Below, in pieces: positions 37,652 to 46,239 of a stretch of DNA of 64,000 nucleotides; within the stretch, counting starts at the first letter, position 1; each line of letters starts with the position of its first letter. Made by a program: the position numbers and the translations under genes. This DNA comes from Zavarzinia aquatilis. Lineage in GTDB: Bacteria > Pseudomonadota > Alphaproteobacteria > Zavarziniales > Zavarziniaceae. Under the pieces are notes generated by a model. The model was given only the letters and a program-made list of their open reading frames with translations. It had not been told where the DNA came from and did no database searches. The stretch is taken from assembly GCF_003173035.1 (NCBI RefSeq), contig NZ_QGLE01000007.1, forward strand, positions 185,961-249,960. The letters are read 5' to 3'.

Positions 37652-38395
37652 ATGGCCACCCAGACTGCGGCTCCCACGGGGCCGCGCCGTTTCCGTCCCA
37701 CCCTGGGGCCGTCCATCGTCACCGCGATCACCGTCGCGCTTCTGCTCGCCCTCGGGGCATGGCAATTGGAGCGCATGGCCTGGAAGCAGGGCCTGATCGA
37801 CGCCCTCGAGGCCCATCGCCAGCTGCCGCCGGTCGTGCTGCCGGCCAAGGTCGACGACCCCGAGGCCTGGCGCTACCGCTCCGTCAGTGTGACCGGCACG
37901 TTCCGCCATACGGACGAATTGCACATCGTCGCCTATTCCGCCGATGCCCGGCAGGGCTATCAGATCGTCACCCCCCTCGTCCGGGCCGACGGCTCCACGG
38001 TTCTCGTCAACCGCGGCTGGGTGCCGACCGATTTTCTCGACCGCGACAGTCGGCCCGACAGTTTCATCGCGGGTGAGGTGACGGTGACCGGCATGGCCCG
38101 GCCCGGCTGGCCGCAGGGCTGGTTCGTGCCCGATAACTCGCCCGAGAAGAACACCTGGTTCTGGGGCGACCTGCCGGCCATGGCCAAGGCGGCCCATGCC
38201 CCGGACGCGCTGCCGCTCTTCGTCGAGGCGGATGCGACGCCGAACCCCGGCGGCCTGCCCATCGGCGGCCAGAGCGTGGTCAACCTGCGCAACGACCACC
38301 TGCAATATGCCATCACCTGGTTCGCCCTCGCGGTTGGCGTCTTCGCGGTCTATTTCCTCTATCACTTCAAGCCGGTGCCGCCGGAGAAAGCCTGA
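37652..38395 (+). CDS. SURF1-family oxidase assembly protein
   Basis: 247 aa. Two membrane helices, at the N terminus (SIVTAITVALLLALGAWQLE) and C terminus (ITWFALAVGVFAVYFLYHF), flank a periplasmic domain. Landmarks: LGAWQLERMAWK, VLVNRGWVPTDF and NLRNDHLQYAITWF. SURF1 helps insert haem a into subunit I. Follows DUF983 by 13 bp; end of the oxidase gene set. Confidence 0.93.
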   Translation: MATQTAAPTGPRRFRPTLGPSIVTAITVALLLALGAWQLERMAWKQGLIDALEAHRQLPPVVLPAKVDDPEAWRYRSVSVTGTFRHTDELHIVAYSADARQGYQIVTPLVRADGSTVLVNRGWVPTDFLDRDSRPDSFIAGEVTVTGMARPGWPQGWFVPDNSPEKNTWFWGDLPAMAKAAHAPDALPLFVEADATPNPGGLPIGGQSVVNLRNDHLQYAITWFALAVGVFAVYFLYHFKPVPPEKA

Positions 38396-38399
38396 TCCC

Positions 38400-39890
38400 A
38401 TGTCGACGAGCGCCTATGCCCGCCTGGAGGACCGTTTCCGCCGTCTTTCGGCCGTGCAGGGCGCCCTCGCCGTGCTTCATTGGGACAGCGCCGCCGTGAT
38501 GCCGGCGGGCGGGGCCGAAACCCGGGGCGAGCAGATCGCCACCCTGACGGTCATCGCCCACGACATGCTGACCGCGCCCGAAATGGCCGACCTGATGGAC
38601 ATGGCGGCCGCCGACGAGCTGGAGCCGTGGCAGGCCGCCAATCTGGCCGAGGCCCGGCGCCAGTGGCGCCACGCGACCGCCATCGGCCCCGATCTGGTCG
38701 AAGCCATCGCCCGCCAGTCCCACGAGACCGAGCTGGCCTGGCGCACCGCCCGCGCCGCCAATGATTTCGCCAGCCTCGCCCCGCGCCTGCAGGCCCTGCT
38801 CGACCTCGTGCGGCAGGTGGCGACGACCAAGGCGGACATTTTCGGCCTGTCGCCCTATGACGCCCTGCTCGACGAATACGAGCCGGGCGGCCGTTCCGCC
38901 ACCATCGACGTGCTGTTTGCCGAACTGGGCGACTTCCTGCCGGAGCTGCGCGGCCGGGTGATCGAGCGGCAGGCCGCCCTGCCCCCTGCCCTGGCCCTCG
39001 ACGGCCCCTTCGCGGTCGAGGACCAGCGGCGGCTGGCCGACCGCATCCTCGACGTGCTGCAGTTCGACCGAAATCATGGCCGGCTCGACGTCAGCCATCA
39101 CCCCTTCACCGGCGGTGTGCCGGACGACGTGCGCATCACCACGCGCTACGCGACCTCGGATTTCACCCGCTCGCTGATGGGCGTGGTGCATGAAACCGGC
39201 CATGCCCAATACGAACGCGGCCTGCCTGTCGCCTGGCGCGGCCAGCCGGTCGGCAATGCCCGCGGCATGACCCTGCACGAAAGCCAGTCCCTGCTGTTCG
39301 AGATGCAGGCCTGCCGCACGCCCGAGTTCATCCGCTTCCTCGCCCCGCTGATCCGCGAGACCTTCGGCCGCGACGGCGAGGCCTTCGGCGAGGCCAACCT
39401 CCGCCGGGTCTATCACCGGGTCAGCCCGGGCCTCATTCGGGTCGATGCCGACGAGGTCTGCTATCCGTCCCATGTCATCCTGCGCTACCGGCTGGAACGG
39501 GCAATGATCGCCGACGAGCTGCGCGTCGCCGATCTGCCCGGCGCCTGGGCCGAGGGGATGCAGTCGCTGCTGGGCATCACCCCGCCCGATGATGCCGACG
39601 GCTGTATGCAGGACATCCATTGGCCGGGCGGCAGCTTCGGCTATTTCCCGACCTATACGCTGGGCGCCATGGCCGCGGCGCAGCTCTTCGCGGCGGCGAC
39701 GGCGGCGGACGACGCCATCCTGCCCGGCATCGCGGAAGGCGATTTCAAGCCTTTGCTTGCCTGGCTGCGGCCCAATGTCCATGAAAAGGGCTCCAGCCGG
39801 ACGACCGACGACATCCTGACCGAAGCGACCGGCCTGCCGCTCGGCACCGCCGCCTTCCGCCGGCATCTGGAGCGGCGTTACCTCGACTGA
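38400..39890 (+). CDS. carboxypeptidase M32 (Taq-type)
   Basis: 496 aa. Zinc motif HETGH in MGVVHETGHAQYERGLP, with downstream HESQSLL supplying the third ligand Glu. RITTRYATSDFTRSLM and WPGGSFGYFPTYTLG are M32 landmarks. Metallocarboxypeptidase removing most C-terminal residues. Starts 4 bp after surf1 (ATG 38400), so it may be cotranscribed, though it has no known role in oxidase biogenesis. Stop is 3 bp from that of the converging diguanylate cyclase. Confidence 0.94.
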   Translation: MSTSAYARLEDRFRRLSAVQGALAVLHWDSAAVMPAGGAETRGEQIATLTVIAHDMLTAPEMADLMDMAAADELEPWQAANLAEARRQWRHATAIGPDLVEAIARQSHETELAWRTARAANDFASLAPRLQALLDLVRQVATTKADIFGLSPYDALLDEYEPGGRSATIDVLFAELGDFLPELRGRVIERQAALPPALALDGPFAVEDQRRLADRILDVLQFDRNHGRLDVSHHPFTGGVPDDVRITTRYATSDFTRSLMGVVHETGHAQYERGLPVAWRGQPVGNARGMTLHESQSLLFEMQACRTPEFIRFLAPLIRETFGRDGEAFGEANLRRVYHRVSPGLIRVDADEVCYPSHVILRYRLERAMIADELRVADLPGAWAEGMQSLLGITPPDDADGCMQDIHWPGGSFGYFPTYTLGAMAAAQLFAAATAADDAILPGIAEGDFKPLLAWLRPNVHEKGSSRTTDDILTEATGLPLGTAAFRRHLERRYLD

Positions 39891-39893
39891 GAC

Positions 39894-42083
39894 TCAGGCC
39901 GCGGGGGGCAGCCTCGGGCGCCCTTCGTCCGAAGCACGGCGGTAACCGTTACGGCCCGCGCGCTTCGCCAGATACATGGCCATATCGGCGGCTTTCAGCA
40001 GCGTTTCCGGATCGGTGCCGTCGCGCGAGAAGATCGCCATGCCGATGCTGACCGTGACATCAAGGGATTTGCCCGCGACCTTGATCGGCGCGGCGAACCC
40101 CTCGACGATGCGGCGGGCGACATGCTCGGCTTGGCCTGCCGCCTCCGCCTCGCTGTCGAGCGCGGCGAGCATGACGAATTCATCGCCCCCGAGACGGCAG
40201 ACCGTATCGCTGTCGCGCAGCCCGTCACTCAAACGCAGTGCGACTTCGCTCAACACCATGTCGCCGGCATCGTGGCCCAGCGTGTCGTTGATTCCCTTGA
40301 AGTGATCGACGTCGAGGAAGATCACGGCAAAGGATGAGCCGCTCTGCCGGGCCGACCGGCAGGCCTGCTGAATACGGTCCTGAAACAGAATACGGTTGGG
40401 CAGGCCGGTGACACTGTCGTAATGCGCAAGTTGCGCCATGCGCTGCGCCATGCGCCGCGCTTCGGTCACGTCGTGCAGAACGACGACGGACCCCAGACGA
40501 TTGCCATCACGGGCGCTGATGGGCGACGCCTGCAGACTCACCGCCCGCTCCGGCCTGCCGGCCATGCTCAGCAGCGCGACCGAGCCCGGACGCACCCCGC
40601 CGGCTTCAAGCGGATCGACGACCGTGGTGTCGTCATCCGCGCTGACCAAGCGAACGGCTTCGCTCAGCGATTTTCCCTTGATCATCGAACCATCCCGTTC
40701 GAGCAGCCTTTCCGCCGCGGGATTGAGACTGGTCACGACGCCACCATCGTCGACCACGAGAACGGCGTCACCGATCGCGTGCATGGCCGCGTCCATCAGT
40801 TCCTGCTCCGCGGCGAGTTCGGCGGCGAGCAACCGTTTTTCGGTGACATCTTCCATCACCGCGAGGGTGCGCAGGCGGTTGCCCTGGGTGTCGGTTTCCC
40901 ATACCGCCGACAGCAGGACGTCGATCAACCGACCGTCCTTCGTCACCATCTGATACGGCACATCCTCGACATAGCCGTCGCGCAGGAAGCGGGGCACGAT
41001 TTCCTCGAGCGCGAAACGCCGAGAGTCCGGGGTGAGAAAATCCGTCGACCGGCGCCCGATAACGTCCGACTTCTCGTAGCCGAAGCGGCGCAGCCAGGCG
41101 GCGCTGACGCTGACGATGAAGCCATCGGCGTCGATCGAATGCATGATGGCGGGCGTATGTTCGTAGAGACTGCGGAAACGCTCGGTCTTGTCGGCCAGGA
41201 GGGCAAGGCTGGCCCGGATGAGCTCGAGACTGGAAGCCAGCGCCATGGGCGGAACCAGCGTGAATACCAGCGGTAGATAGAACATCACTTCGCCGATTTG
41301 GGAAACGGCCGGTGGCTGGGTGAAAATACCGAGCGCGATCAGGGCCCCGATGGTCATGCACACGATCAGCCCTCCCACCGCCGCCGCCTCGAAACCGCCG
41401 ATATAGGCGACGATGACCAGCGCCACCGAGACGTAGACGTAGGGATAGGGCAATTGGGTCGGCGCCACGAGCGCGACGGCCAGCAGCGCCAGCAGGCTGG
41501 CGAGCACCATCGGCTGCCTCAATACCCCGGACACATGGCGCAGACCCCGGATCCCGACCGCGAGGGCGATGGGCAGGATGGCCGCGCTGCCGATGGCGCT
41601 GCCGACGAACCAGGCGAACCAGACGGTGCCGAAGGGTGCCAGCCCATAAGCCGCCAGAATGGTGGAGCCGATGGTCGCGCCGACCACCGCCGGCAGGGAA
41701 CTGCCGAGCAGCAGAACCTTCATCAGGGCGCCCGGATGTTCGATCGCCTCCGCCGGTTTGCACCAACGCTGCAGCAACCAGCCGGACAGCACAACTTCCG
41801 CCATATTGGCGGCCGTGAACATGGCGCTGAGGGCCAGGGGATCGCCGAACAGGACATTCGCCGCGATGTTGGCGACCATGAAACCGCTCAAAGGCGCGCT
41901 CCAGCGTCTTCGCGGCCTGAAGACGATGGCGGAGACGGCCAGCGCATTGGCATACCACAAGGTCGCGATGCTGCCCGGCTGGCGCGAAAGATGAATGGCG
42001 CCGATGGCGAGCACGAAGCAGGCGATTCCGATCACCGCCGCAAACGCCACTTCGCGAAGGCGGGGATCAACGCGCGCGAACAT
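39894..42083 (-). CDS. diguanylate cyclase with MASE1 sensor and two PAS domains
   Basis: 729 aa. MASE1-type membrane sensor with about eight helices (about 10-280), two PAS domains (about 295-410 and 425-540) and a GGDEF domain. The active site LGGDEF (about residue 630) is intact. An inhibitory I-site RDSD (RxxD) lies five residues before it, so c-di-GMP feedback is expected. No EAL domain. The ATG lies inside the end of the upstream binding-protein gene (17 bp overlap), implying coupled expression. Confidence 0.93.
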   Translation of the reverse strand: MFARVDPRLREVAFAAVIGIACFVLAIGAIHLSRQPGSIATLWYANALAVSAIVFRPRRRWSAPLSGFMVANIAANVLFGDPLALSAMFTAANMAEVVLSGWLLQRWCKPAEAIEHPGALMKVLLLGSSLPAVVGATIGSTILAAYGLAPFGTVWFAWFVGSAIGSAAILPIALAVGIRGLRHVSGVLRQPMVLASLLALLAVALVAPTQLPYPYVYVSVALVIVAYIGGFEAAAVGGLIVCMTIGALIALGIFTQPPAVSQIGEVMFYLPLVFTLVPPMALASSLELIRASLALLADKTERFRSLYEHTPAIMHSIDADGFIVSVSAAWLRRFGYEKSDVIGRRSTDFLTPDSRRFALEEIVPRFLRDGYVEDVPYQMVTKDGRLIDVLLSAVWETDTQGNRLRTLAVMEDVTEKRLLAAELAAEQELMDAAMHAIGDAVLVVDDGGVVTSLNPAAERLLERDGSMIKGKSLSEAVRLVSADDDTTVVDPLEAGGVRPGSVALLSMAGRPERAVSLQASPISARDGNRLGSVVVLHDVTEARRMAQRMAQLAHYDSVTGLPNRILFQDRIQQACRSARQSGSSFAVIFLDVDHFKGINDTLGHDAGDMVLSEVALRLSDGLRDSDTVCRLGGDEFVMLAALDSEAEAAGQAEHVARRIVEGFAAPIKVAGKSLDVTVSIGMAIFSRDGTDPETLLKAADMAMYLAKRAGRNGYRRASDEGRPRLPPAA

Positions 42084-42939
42084 GACGCATCCGCCTGATC
42101 GTCGCGAACAAGGCCACGAGTACGGCGAACGCCGCCGCTACTGCAGCGATCCAGCCCACCGTGGCCTTGCGCTGGTCGGCCGCCGGCTCCACGGTCGGCG
42201 GGATCCAGCGATCGAGAATGGCATGTCGACGATCGGTGGTCAGGGCACGCAGTCCTTTGTCGAGCGCGGCACCGATATCCTCCCGTCCCTTGGGATAGGC
42301 GAAGCTCAGGGCATAGTCGAAACCGACGGGCGAGCCATTGGTCAGTGCCGGCAAGCGCTTGCGGGCACGCACGAAGGCGACGCTGGCGGCATCGGCGACA
42401 ACACCGTCGACCTGACCGTCCGCCAGCGCCTGCAGGCCCTGGCCGTCGTCCGGCAGCGCCACCCATTCGACCGCCGGATAATTGTCACGGACGAAAGCCT
42501 CGACGGCATAGCCCTTACCAACGGCGACGCGCCGGCCGGCCATTTCGTCCAACGTGTGGCGCTCCCCCCCCGCCCGCTCGATCAGGATGGCGGGCACGGC
42601 GACATAGGCCTGACTGAAATCGAGAAAGGCGCCACGTTCGGGATTGGGCCGCAGCGACGAAACGAGGTCGACCTCGCCAGCCTTCACGGCATCGAGAATC
42701 TCGGACAGGCTGCGCGCGGGCAGCGTATCGAGGACGATGCCGCCGGCTTCGGCGACACCGCGCAGGATATCGACCGACAGGCCCATGATCTGTCCGGACG
42801 CGTCCTGATAAACGAAGGGACCGTAATCCTTCTCGGGCGCAAAGCGTAAGGTCAGATCGGCCGCGGCCGGTGCCGCGCGCAGCAGGAATACCGCCAGCGC
42901 CAATCCGCACAGAGAGAAAAATCCTGGGACTCTGGACAT
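42067..42939 (-). CDS. membrane-anchored periplasmic solute-binding protein (SBP family 3)
   Basis: 290 aa from ATG 42939. Signal peptide (LALAVFLLRAAPAAA) and one type-3 solute-binding domain: EKDYGPFVYQDASGQIMGLS, VDLVSSLRPNPERGAFLDFS and LQALADGQVDGVVADAASV. A C-terminal membrane helix (about 252-275, IAAVAAAFAVLVALFATI) ends in a basic tail. There is no ABC permease nearby. The domain plus helix is the layout of sensor ectodomains, and the gene overlaps the diguanylate cyclase gene. I infer a ligand-sensing partner for it. Confidence 0.85.
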   Translation of the reverse strand: MSRVPGFFSLCGLALAVFLLRAAPAAADLTLRFAPEKDYGPFVYQDASGQIMGLSVDILRGVAEAGGIVLDTLPARSLSEILDAVKAGEVDLVSSLRPNPERGAFLDFSQAYVAVPAILIERAGGERHTLDEMAGRRVAVGKGYAVEAFVRDNYPAVEWVALPDDGQGLQALADGQVDGVVADAASVAFVRARKRLPALTNGSPVGFDYALSFAYPKGREDIGAALDKGLRALTTDRRHAILDRWIPPTVEPAADQRKATVGWIAAVAAAFAVLVALFATIRRMRHVRAR

Positions 42940-43063
42940 GGCGCCGCCAGCCTGCCGTGTTGCCAATCACCCTTTCAGTTGAGACCAAAAGGATTAACAA
43001 CAGGTCATCAAGCGCCGCGCGCCACCACGATCAAGACGAAAAGTAAGGGGATAGCCCTACGCC

Positions 43064-43777
43064 CTAGCGAGCGGGAGCATCCTCGCGCTTCGGATTCAGA
43101 CGCTGCGCGAGTTCGGCCAGGCTCTCTCGCGAATTCAGATAGACGGTCTTGTGCACCTTGCGGATATAGCCGCCGTCGATCAGCTGGCTCATCACCCGCG
43201 CCACCGTCTCGCGCGTGGTCGAGGCAAGGGCGGCGATCTCCGCCTGGGTCGGCATCGGGTAGATCAGCCACGAATCGGGTTTCACCGGATCGGCCTTGGC
43301 GAGGCGCAGCAGCTCGATGCAAACCCGCTGATGCGCGCCGAGGGTGGCAAGGTCCATGATTCGCTCGTCCGCCGTGCGGATGATGCGCACCATCTTCTGC
43401 AGCACCCGGAAAGCGATCTCGGGCTGGCCCTTGAGCAATTCCGCGAAAGTGTCGCGCGACAGTTCGGCGATCCGGCATTCGGTCTGGGCGACGATGTTGG
43501 CGGAGCGCGGCAACCCGTCGATGGCCGACAATTCGCCGAAGAAATCCCCGGCCTTTACCCGGGCATAAGCGATCTCGCGGCCCTGGTTGGAGTAATTGAC
43601 CACGTCCACCTCGCCCTCGATGACGAGATAGACGCCGCGGCAATCGCTCTGCCGGTCGAAGACCACTTCCCCTTCGTCGAAACGGTGCCAGCGCGCCGCG
43701 CGCGCCAGATCGTTGAGGGCAGCCTCGGGCAGGCCCTGCAACAGATTGATCCTGGAAAGCATACTTCCTGTCGACAT
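43064..43777 (-). CDS. Crp/Fnr-family regulator
   Basis: About 237 aa. N-terminal cyclic-nucleotide-binding-like fold (GVYLVIEGEVDVVNYSNQGR, then AGDFFGELSAIDGLPRSANI) and C-terminal winged helix (TQAEIAALASTTRETVARVM, SQLIDGGYIRK). The four-cysteine FNR cluster pattern is absent, and GELSAIDGLPRSA resembles the cAMP phosphate-binding cassette. ATG 43777 chosen; ATG 43762 is an alternative. Upstream is a 247-bp gap containing a candidate sRNA on the other strand. Target genes unknown. Confidence 0.9.
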   Translation of the reverse strand: MSTGSMLSRINLLQGLPEAALNDLARAARWHRFDEGEVVFDRQSDCRGVYLVIEGEVDVVNYSNQGREIAYARVKAGDFFGELSAIDGLPRSANIVAQTECRIAELSRDTFAELLKGQPEIAFRVLQKMVRIIRTADERIMDLATLGAHQRVCIELLRLAKADPVKPDSWLIYPMPTQAEIAALASTTRETVARVMSQLIDGGYIRKVHKTVYLNSRESLAELAQRLNPKREDAPAR

Positions 43778-43890
43778 GGCCCGAAGGGTAACCGAGAGGC
43801 GCGCTAGGTCAATCTTCGGCTGGGCTTTCGCAAAAGAAAATACTGTGACGGCGGACACAGCGCCGGCCTCGCTTTCACGGCACATTGCCC

Positions 43891-43963
43891 TTGCCTCGCA
43901 CCCGAGGCAGCCAACCCTGCACAAACTGACCCCGCTTCCCCCTCAGGAGGCGGGGTTTCCTTT
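43891..43963 (+). ncRNA. candidate small RNA with intrinsic terminator
   Basis: Between the divergent Crp/Fnr and YqgE genes are two consecutive hairpins on the plus strand: TGCCTCG-CACC-CGAGGCA at 43892-43909, then the terminator hairpin at 43929-43956. No plus-strand gene ends upstream, so a terminator here implies a separate short transcript or an attenuated YqgE leader. A possible minus-10 (AATACT, 43839-43844) would start it near 43850. The pyrimidine-rich terminator loop (CCCTCA) is reminiscent of alphaproteobacterial sRNAs. Prediction only. Confidence 0.45.
43929..43963 (+). terminator. intrinsic terminator-like hairpin
   Basis: 11-bp stem ACCCCGCTTCC paired with GGAGGCGGGGT (one G-T wobble), 6-nt loop CCCTCA, ending at 43956 and followed by TTCCTTT. 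Strongest canonical terminator seen in the window. It lies 60 bp before the YqgE start, with no upstream plus-strand gene. Confidence 0.65.
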
Positions 43964-44024
43964 GTCCGGTCGTCGCGGCCCTGCCCTCTTGCCGCGGCGC
44001 CCCGGCGGCTCCACTCTATTGGTC

Positions 44025-44603
44025 ATGAAACAAAAGACAGAGTCCGCGACCGAAAGCCTCGAGGGCAAGCTGCTGGTGGCCATGCCGACCATGGGCGACC
44101 CGCGCTTCGAGAGGACGGTCATCTATATGTGCGCCCACTCGCCGGAAGGGGCCATGGGCCTCGTCATCAACAAGCCGGCCGAGCACATCAGCTTTCCCGA
44201 GCTGCTGACCCAGCTCGGCATCGAGGCGGAGACCGAAATCGCGCCGATCCGCGTGCTGTCGGGTGGCCCGGTCGAAGCCGCGCGCGGCTTCGTGCTGCAT
44301 TCCGACGACTATAATCGGGCGACCAGCATGGATGTCGGCGACCATGTCGCGCTGACCGCGACCGTCGACATCCTGAAGGCCATCGCCACGGGAACGGGTC
44401 CGCGGCGCTGTCTGTTTGCCCTCGGCTATGCCGGCTGGGGGCCGGGTCAGCTCGACGCCGAAATCCAGGCCAATGGCTGGCTGCATGTCGATGCCGACCC
44501 GGACATCCTGTTTTCCGCCGATCTCGATTCCAAATGGACAAGGGCCATCGCCAAGCTGGGCTTCGAGGTCGCCCAGCTTTCGGGCGCCGCCGGCCGGGCC
44601 TGA
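44025..44603 (+). CDS. YqgE/AlgH-family protein (UPF0301)
   Basis: 192 aa. Family landmarks: GKLLVAMPTMGDPRFERTVI, YMCAHSPEGAMGLVINKPA, RVLSGGPVEAARGFVLHS and LFALGYAGWGPGQLDAEIQ. Cytosolic protein of unproven biochemical function. Start ATG 44025; the ribosome-binding site is weak. Converges with a minus-strand membrane-protein gene 15 bp downstream. A terminator-like hairpin in its leader could attenuate it. Confidence 0.9.
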   Translation: MKQKTESATESLEGKLLVAMPTMGDPRFERTVIYMCAHSPEGAMGLVINKPAEHISFPELLTQLGIEAETEIAPIRVLSGGPVEAARGFVLHSDDYNRATSMDVGDHVALTATVDILKAIATGTGPRRCLFALGYAGWGPGQLDAEIQANGWLHVDADPDILFSADLDSKWTRAIAKLGFEVAQLSGAAGRA

Positions 44604-44618
44604 CCGGCGGCCTTCCCT

Positions 44619-45611
44619 TCAGCGCTGCTGGCTGCCGTCCCCATACCGCTGGTCGAGCGCCTTCGCCGCTTCGGCCAGTTTGGCGATGACGCCGCGCGCC
44701 TCGGTCAATTGCGCGATCAGGGGCTCGACCTTTGCCTTGGTCGCGTCGTCGCCATAGGCGAATTTGCCGTCGGCGCCCTTGGTGGCCTTGCCGGCCTGCA
44801 GGGCCAGCGCGATATCGGCGATGGTGCCGGCGGCCTTCCGCGTGGTGACGGCAAGCGCGACGTAGAAGGTCCCCAGCTCCTTCTGGCGCTGGCCCATCGG
44901 CTGCTGCATCTCGGCGCGGAACTGGTTGGACAGATCCAGCTTCTCGGCCGCCGCGTTCAGGTCCGCCCGCTCCTTCTGAAGCTGGGCGACGACCTGATCG
45001 GGCACGCTGCTGAGCAATACGTCGATGTCGAGCAGACGGCTGTGCAGGGCCTGAAGGGCCGCCTTGTCCGCCGGGTCGAAATCGAGCCCCCAGGGAACAT
45101 TGTCGCCCTGCACCTGATCGAAGATCGCCTTGATCGCGTTCCGCGTCTCGGCCCGGCGCTTGATTTCGTAGAGCGCGTAAGCGGCATAGGGATTGCTGCC
45201 GGCGAGGGCCTGCAGCCTTGCATGGGCATCGCTGACCGAGGCCGCCCCGGTGATGGCGGCGCTGGCGGCGCGGCGGTCGCTGGCCTCGCCATAGGGGCTG
45301 GCGTGGATCGCCCAAAGCGCGACGATGGCAAAGAAACCGCCGGATACCCAGCGGAAGGTCCGGCGGTAATCGGCGGGCCCGACCGGAATGAAGCTGAGGC
45401 CGACGCCGATCAGCCCACCGACCAGCGCAACGCCGATGACGACGAGGAAGCCGGCCCAGCCGAAGCCATAGATCGCCGACAGGAACAGATAGGCCGAGAC
45501 CAGACCGATAACGGCAAGGATGCCATAGGCCGCCGGCATCACCCAGGCCGGCAGATGCGGTCCCTCCCCGCCTTGCGGCTGGAACATCGAGGGCTCGAAA
45601 TCAGTGCTCAA
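44619..45611 (-). CDS. membrane protein of unknown function
   Basis: 330 aa from TTG 45611 (GGAG seven to eight bases upstream); no ATG fits before the first helix. Three hydrophobic helices (about 25-45, 48-70 and 88-105) followed by a long alpha-helical, largely coiled-coil-like domain (about 120-325) rich in Ala, Lys and Glu (LQKERADLNAAAEKLDL). I do not recognise the family. It is the last gene of thrC-M16-GNAT-this gene. A structural or envelope role is possible but unsupported. Confidence 0.75.
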   Translation of the reverse strand: MSTDFEPSMFQPQGGEGPHLPAWVMPAAYGILAVIGLVSAYLFLSAIYGFGWAGFLVVIGVALVGGLIGVGLSFIPVGPADYRRTFRWVSGGFFAIVALWAIHASPYGEASDRRAASAAITGAASVSDAHARLQALAGSNPYAAYALYEIKRRAETRNAIKAIFDQVQGDNVPWGLDFDPADKAALQALHSRLLDIDVLLSSVPDQVVAQLQKERADLNAAAEKLDLSNQFRAEMQQPMGQRQKELGTFYVALAVTTRKAAGTIADIALALQAGKATKGADGKFAYGDDATKAKVEPLIAQLTEARGVIAKLAEAAKALDQRYGDGSQQR

Positions 45612-45640
45612 GTCAGTCTCCGATCTCGTCGCGGCGGCGC

Positions 45641-46231
45641 TCAGGCCCTGGGCCGCGGGTCGCTGGCGAGCATGGCGAACAACAGATGGTCGCGCCACTG
45701 CCCGTTGATTCTCAGGTACTGCCGGGCCAGGCCTTCCTCGGAAAAGCCGGCCTTGCGCAGCACGGCCTTCGATGCCTCGTTCGAGGGCAGGCAGGCCGCT
45801 TCCATACGATGCAGACGCATCGTTTCGAAGACGTGAACGGCGATGCCGCGCACGGCCTCGGTCATCAGCCCACGCCCGGCGTGCCTCTGGCCCATCCAGT
45901 AGCCGAGGGCGCAGCTCTGCGTCACCCCCCGCCGCACGCCGGACAGGGTGACGCCGCCGAGCAGCGCGCCATCCGCCCGGCCGAACAGGAACAGGGTATA
46001 GCCAATATCCTCCCGCGCTTCGCGGGCATAGCGGCGCAGGCGGTGGCGAAAGGCATTGCGCGTCAGGTCGTCGCCGGGCCAGGTCGGCTCCCACGGGGTC
46101 AGGAAGTCCCGGCTTTCGCCGCGCAATGTCGCCCATTGCTCGTAGTCGCTGGCGATCGGCGGCCGCAACTCGACCCGCGCCGTGGTGACCACCGGCAGGG
46201 GATCGAGGCGCAGCGAGCGGATCAGCGACAT
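45641..46231 (-). CDS. GNAT N-acetyltransferase, RimJ/RimL-like
   Basis: 196 aa. RVELRPPIASDYEQWATLR start, LGYWMGQRHAGRGLMTEAV (acetyl-CoA pyrophosphate loop GxGLMTEA), LHRMEAACLPSNEASKAVLR and KAGFSEEGLARQYLRINGQW are the RimJ-type pattern. Could acetylate ribosomal proteins or another amine. Start ATG 46231, 8 bp after the M16 protease gene ends. In alphaproteobacteria this gene often follows the M16 gene (from memory). Confidence 0.9.
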   Translation of the reverse strand: MSLIRSLRLDPLPVVTTARVELRPPIASDYEQWATLRGESRDFLTPWEPTWPGDDLTRNAFRHRLRRYAREAREDIGYTLFLFGRADGALLGGVTLSGVRRGVTQSCALGYWMGQRHAGRGLMTEAVRGIAVHVFETMRLHRMEAACLPSNEASKAVLRKAGFSEEGLARQYLRINGQWRDHLLFAMLASDPRPRA

Positions 46232-46239
46232 CGCCGCCC

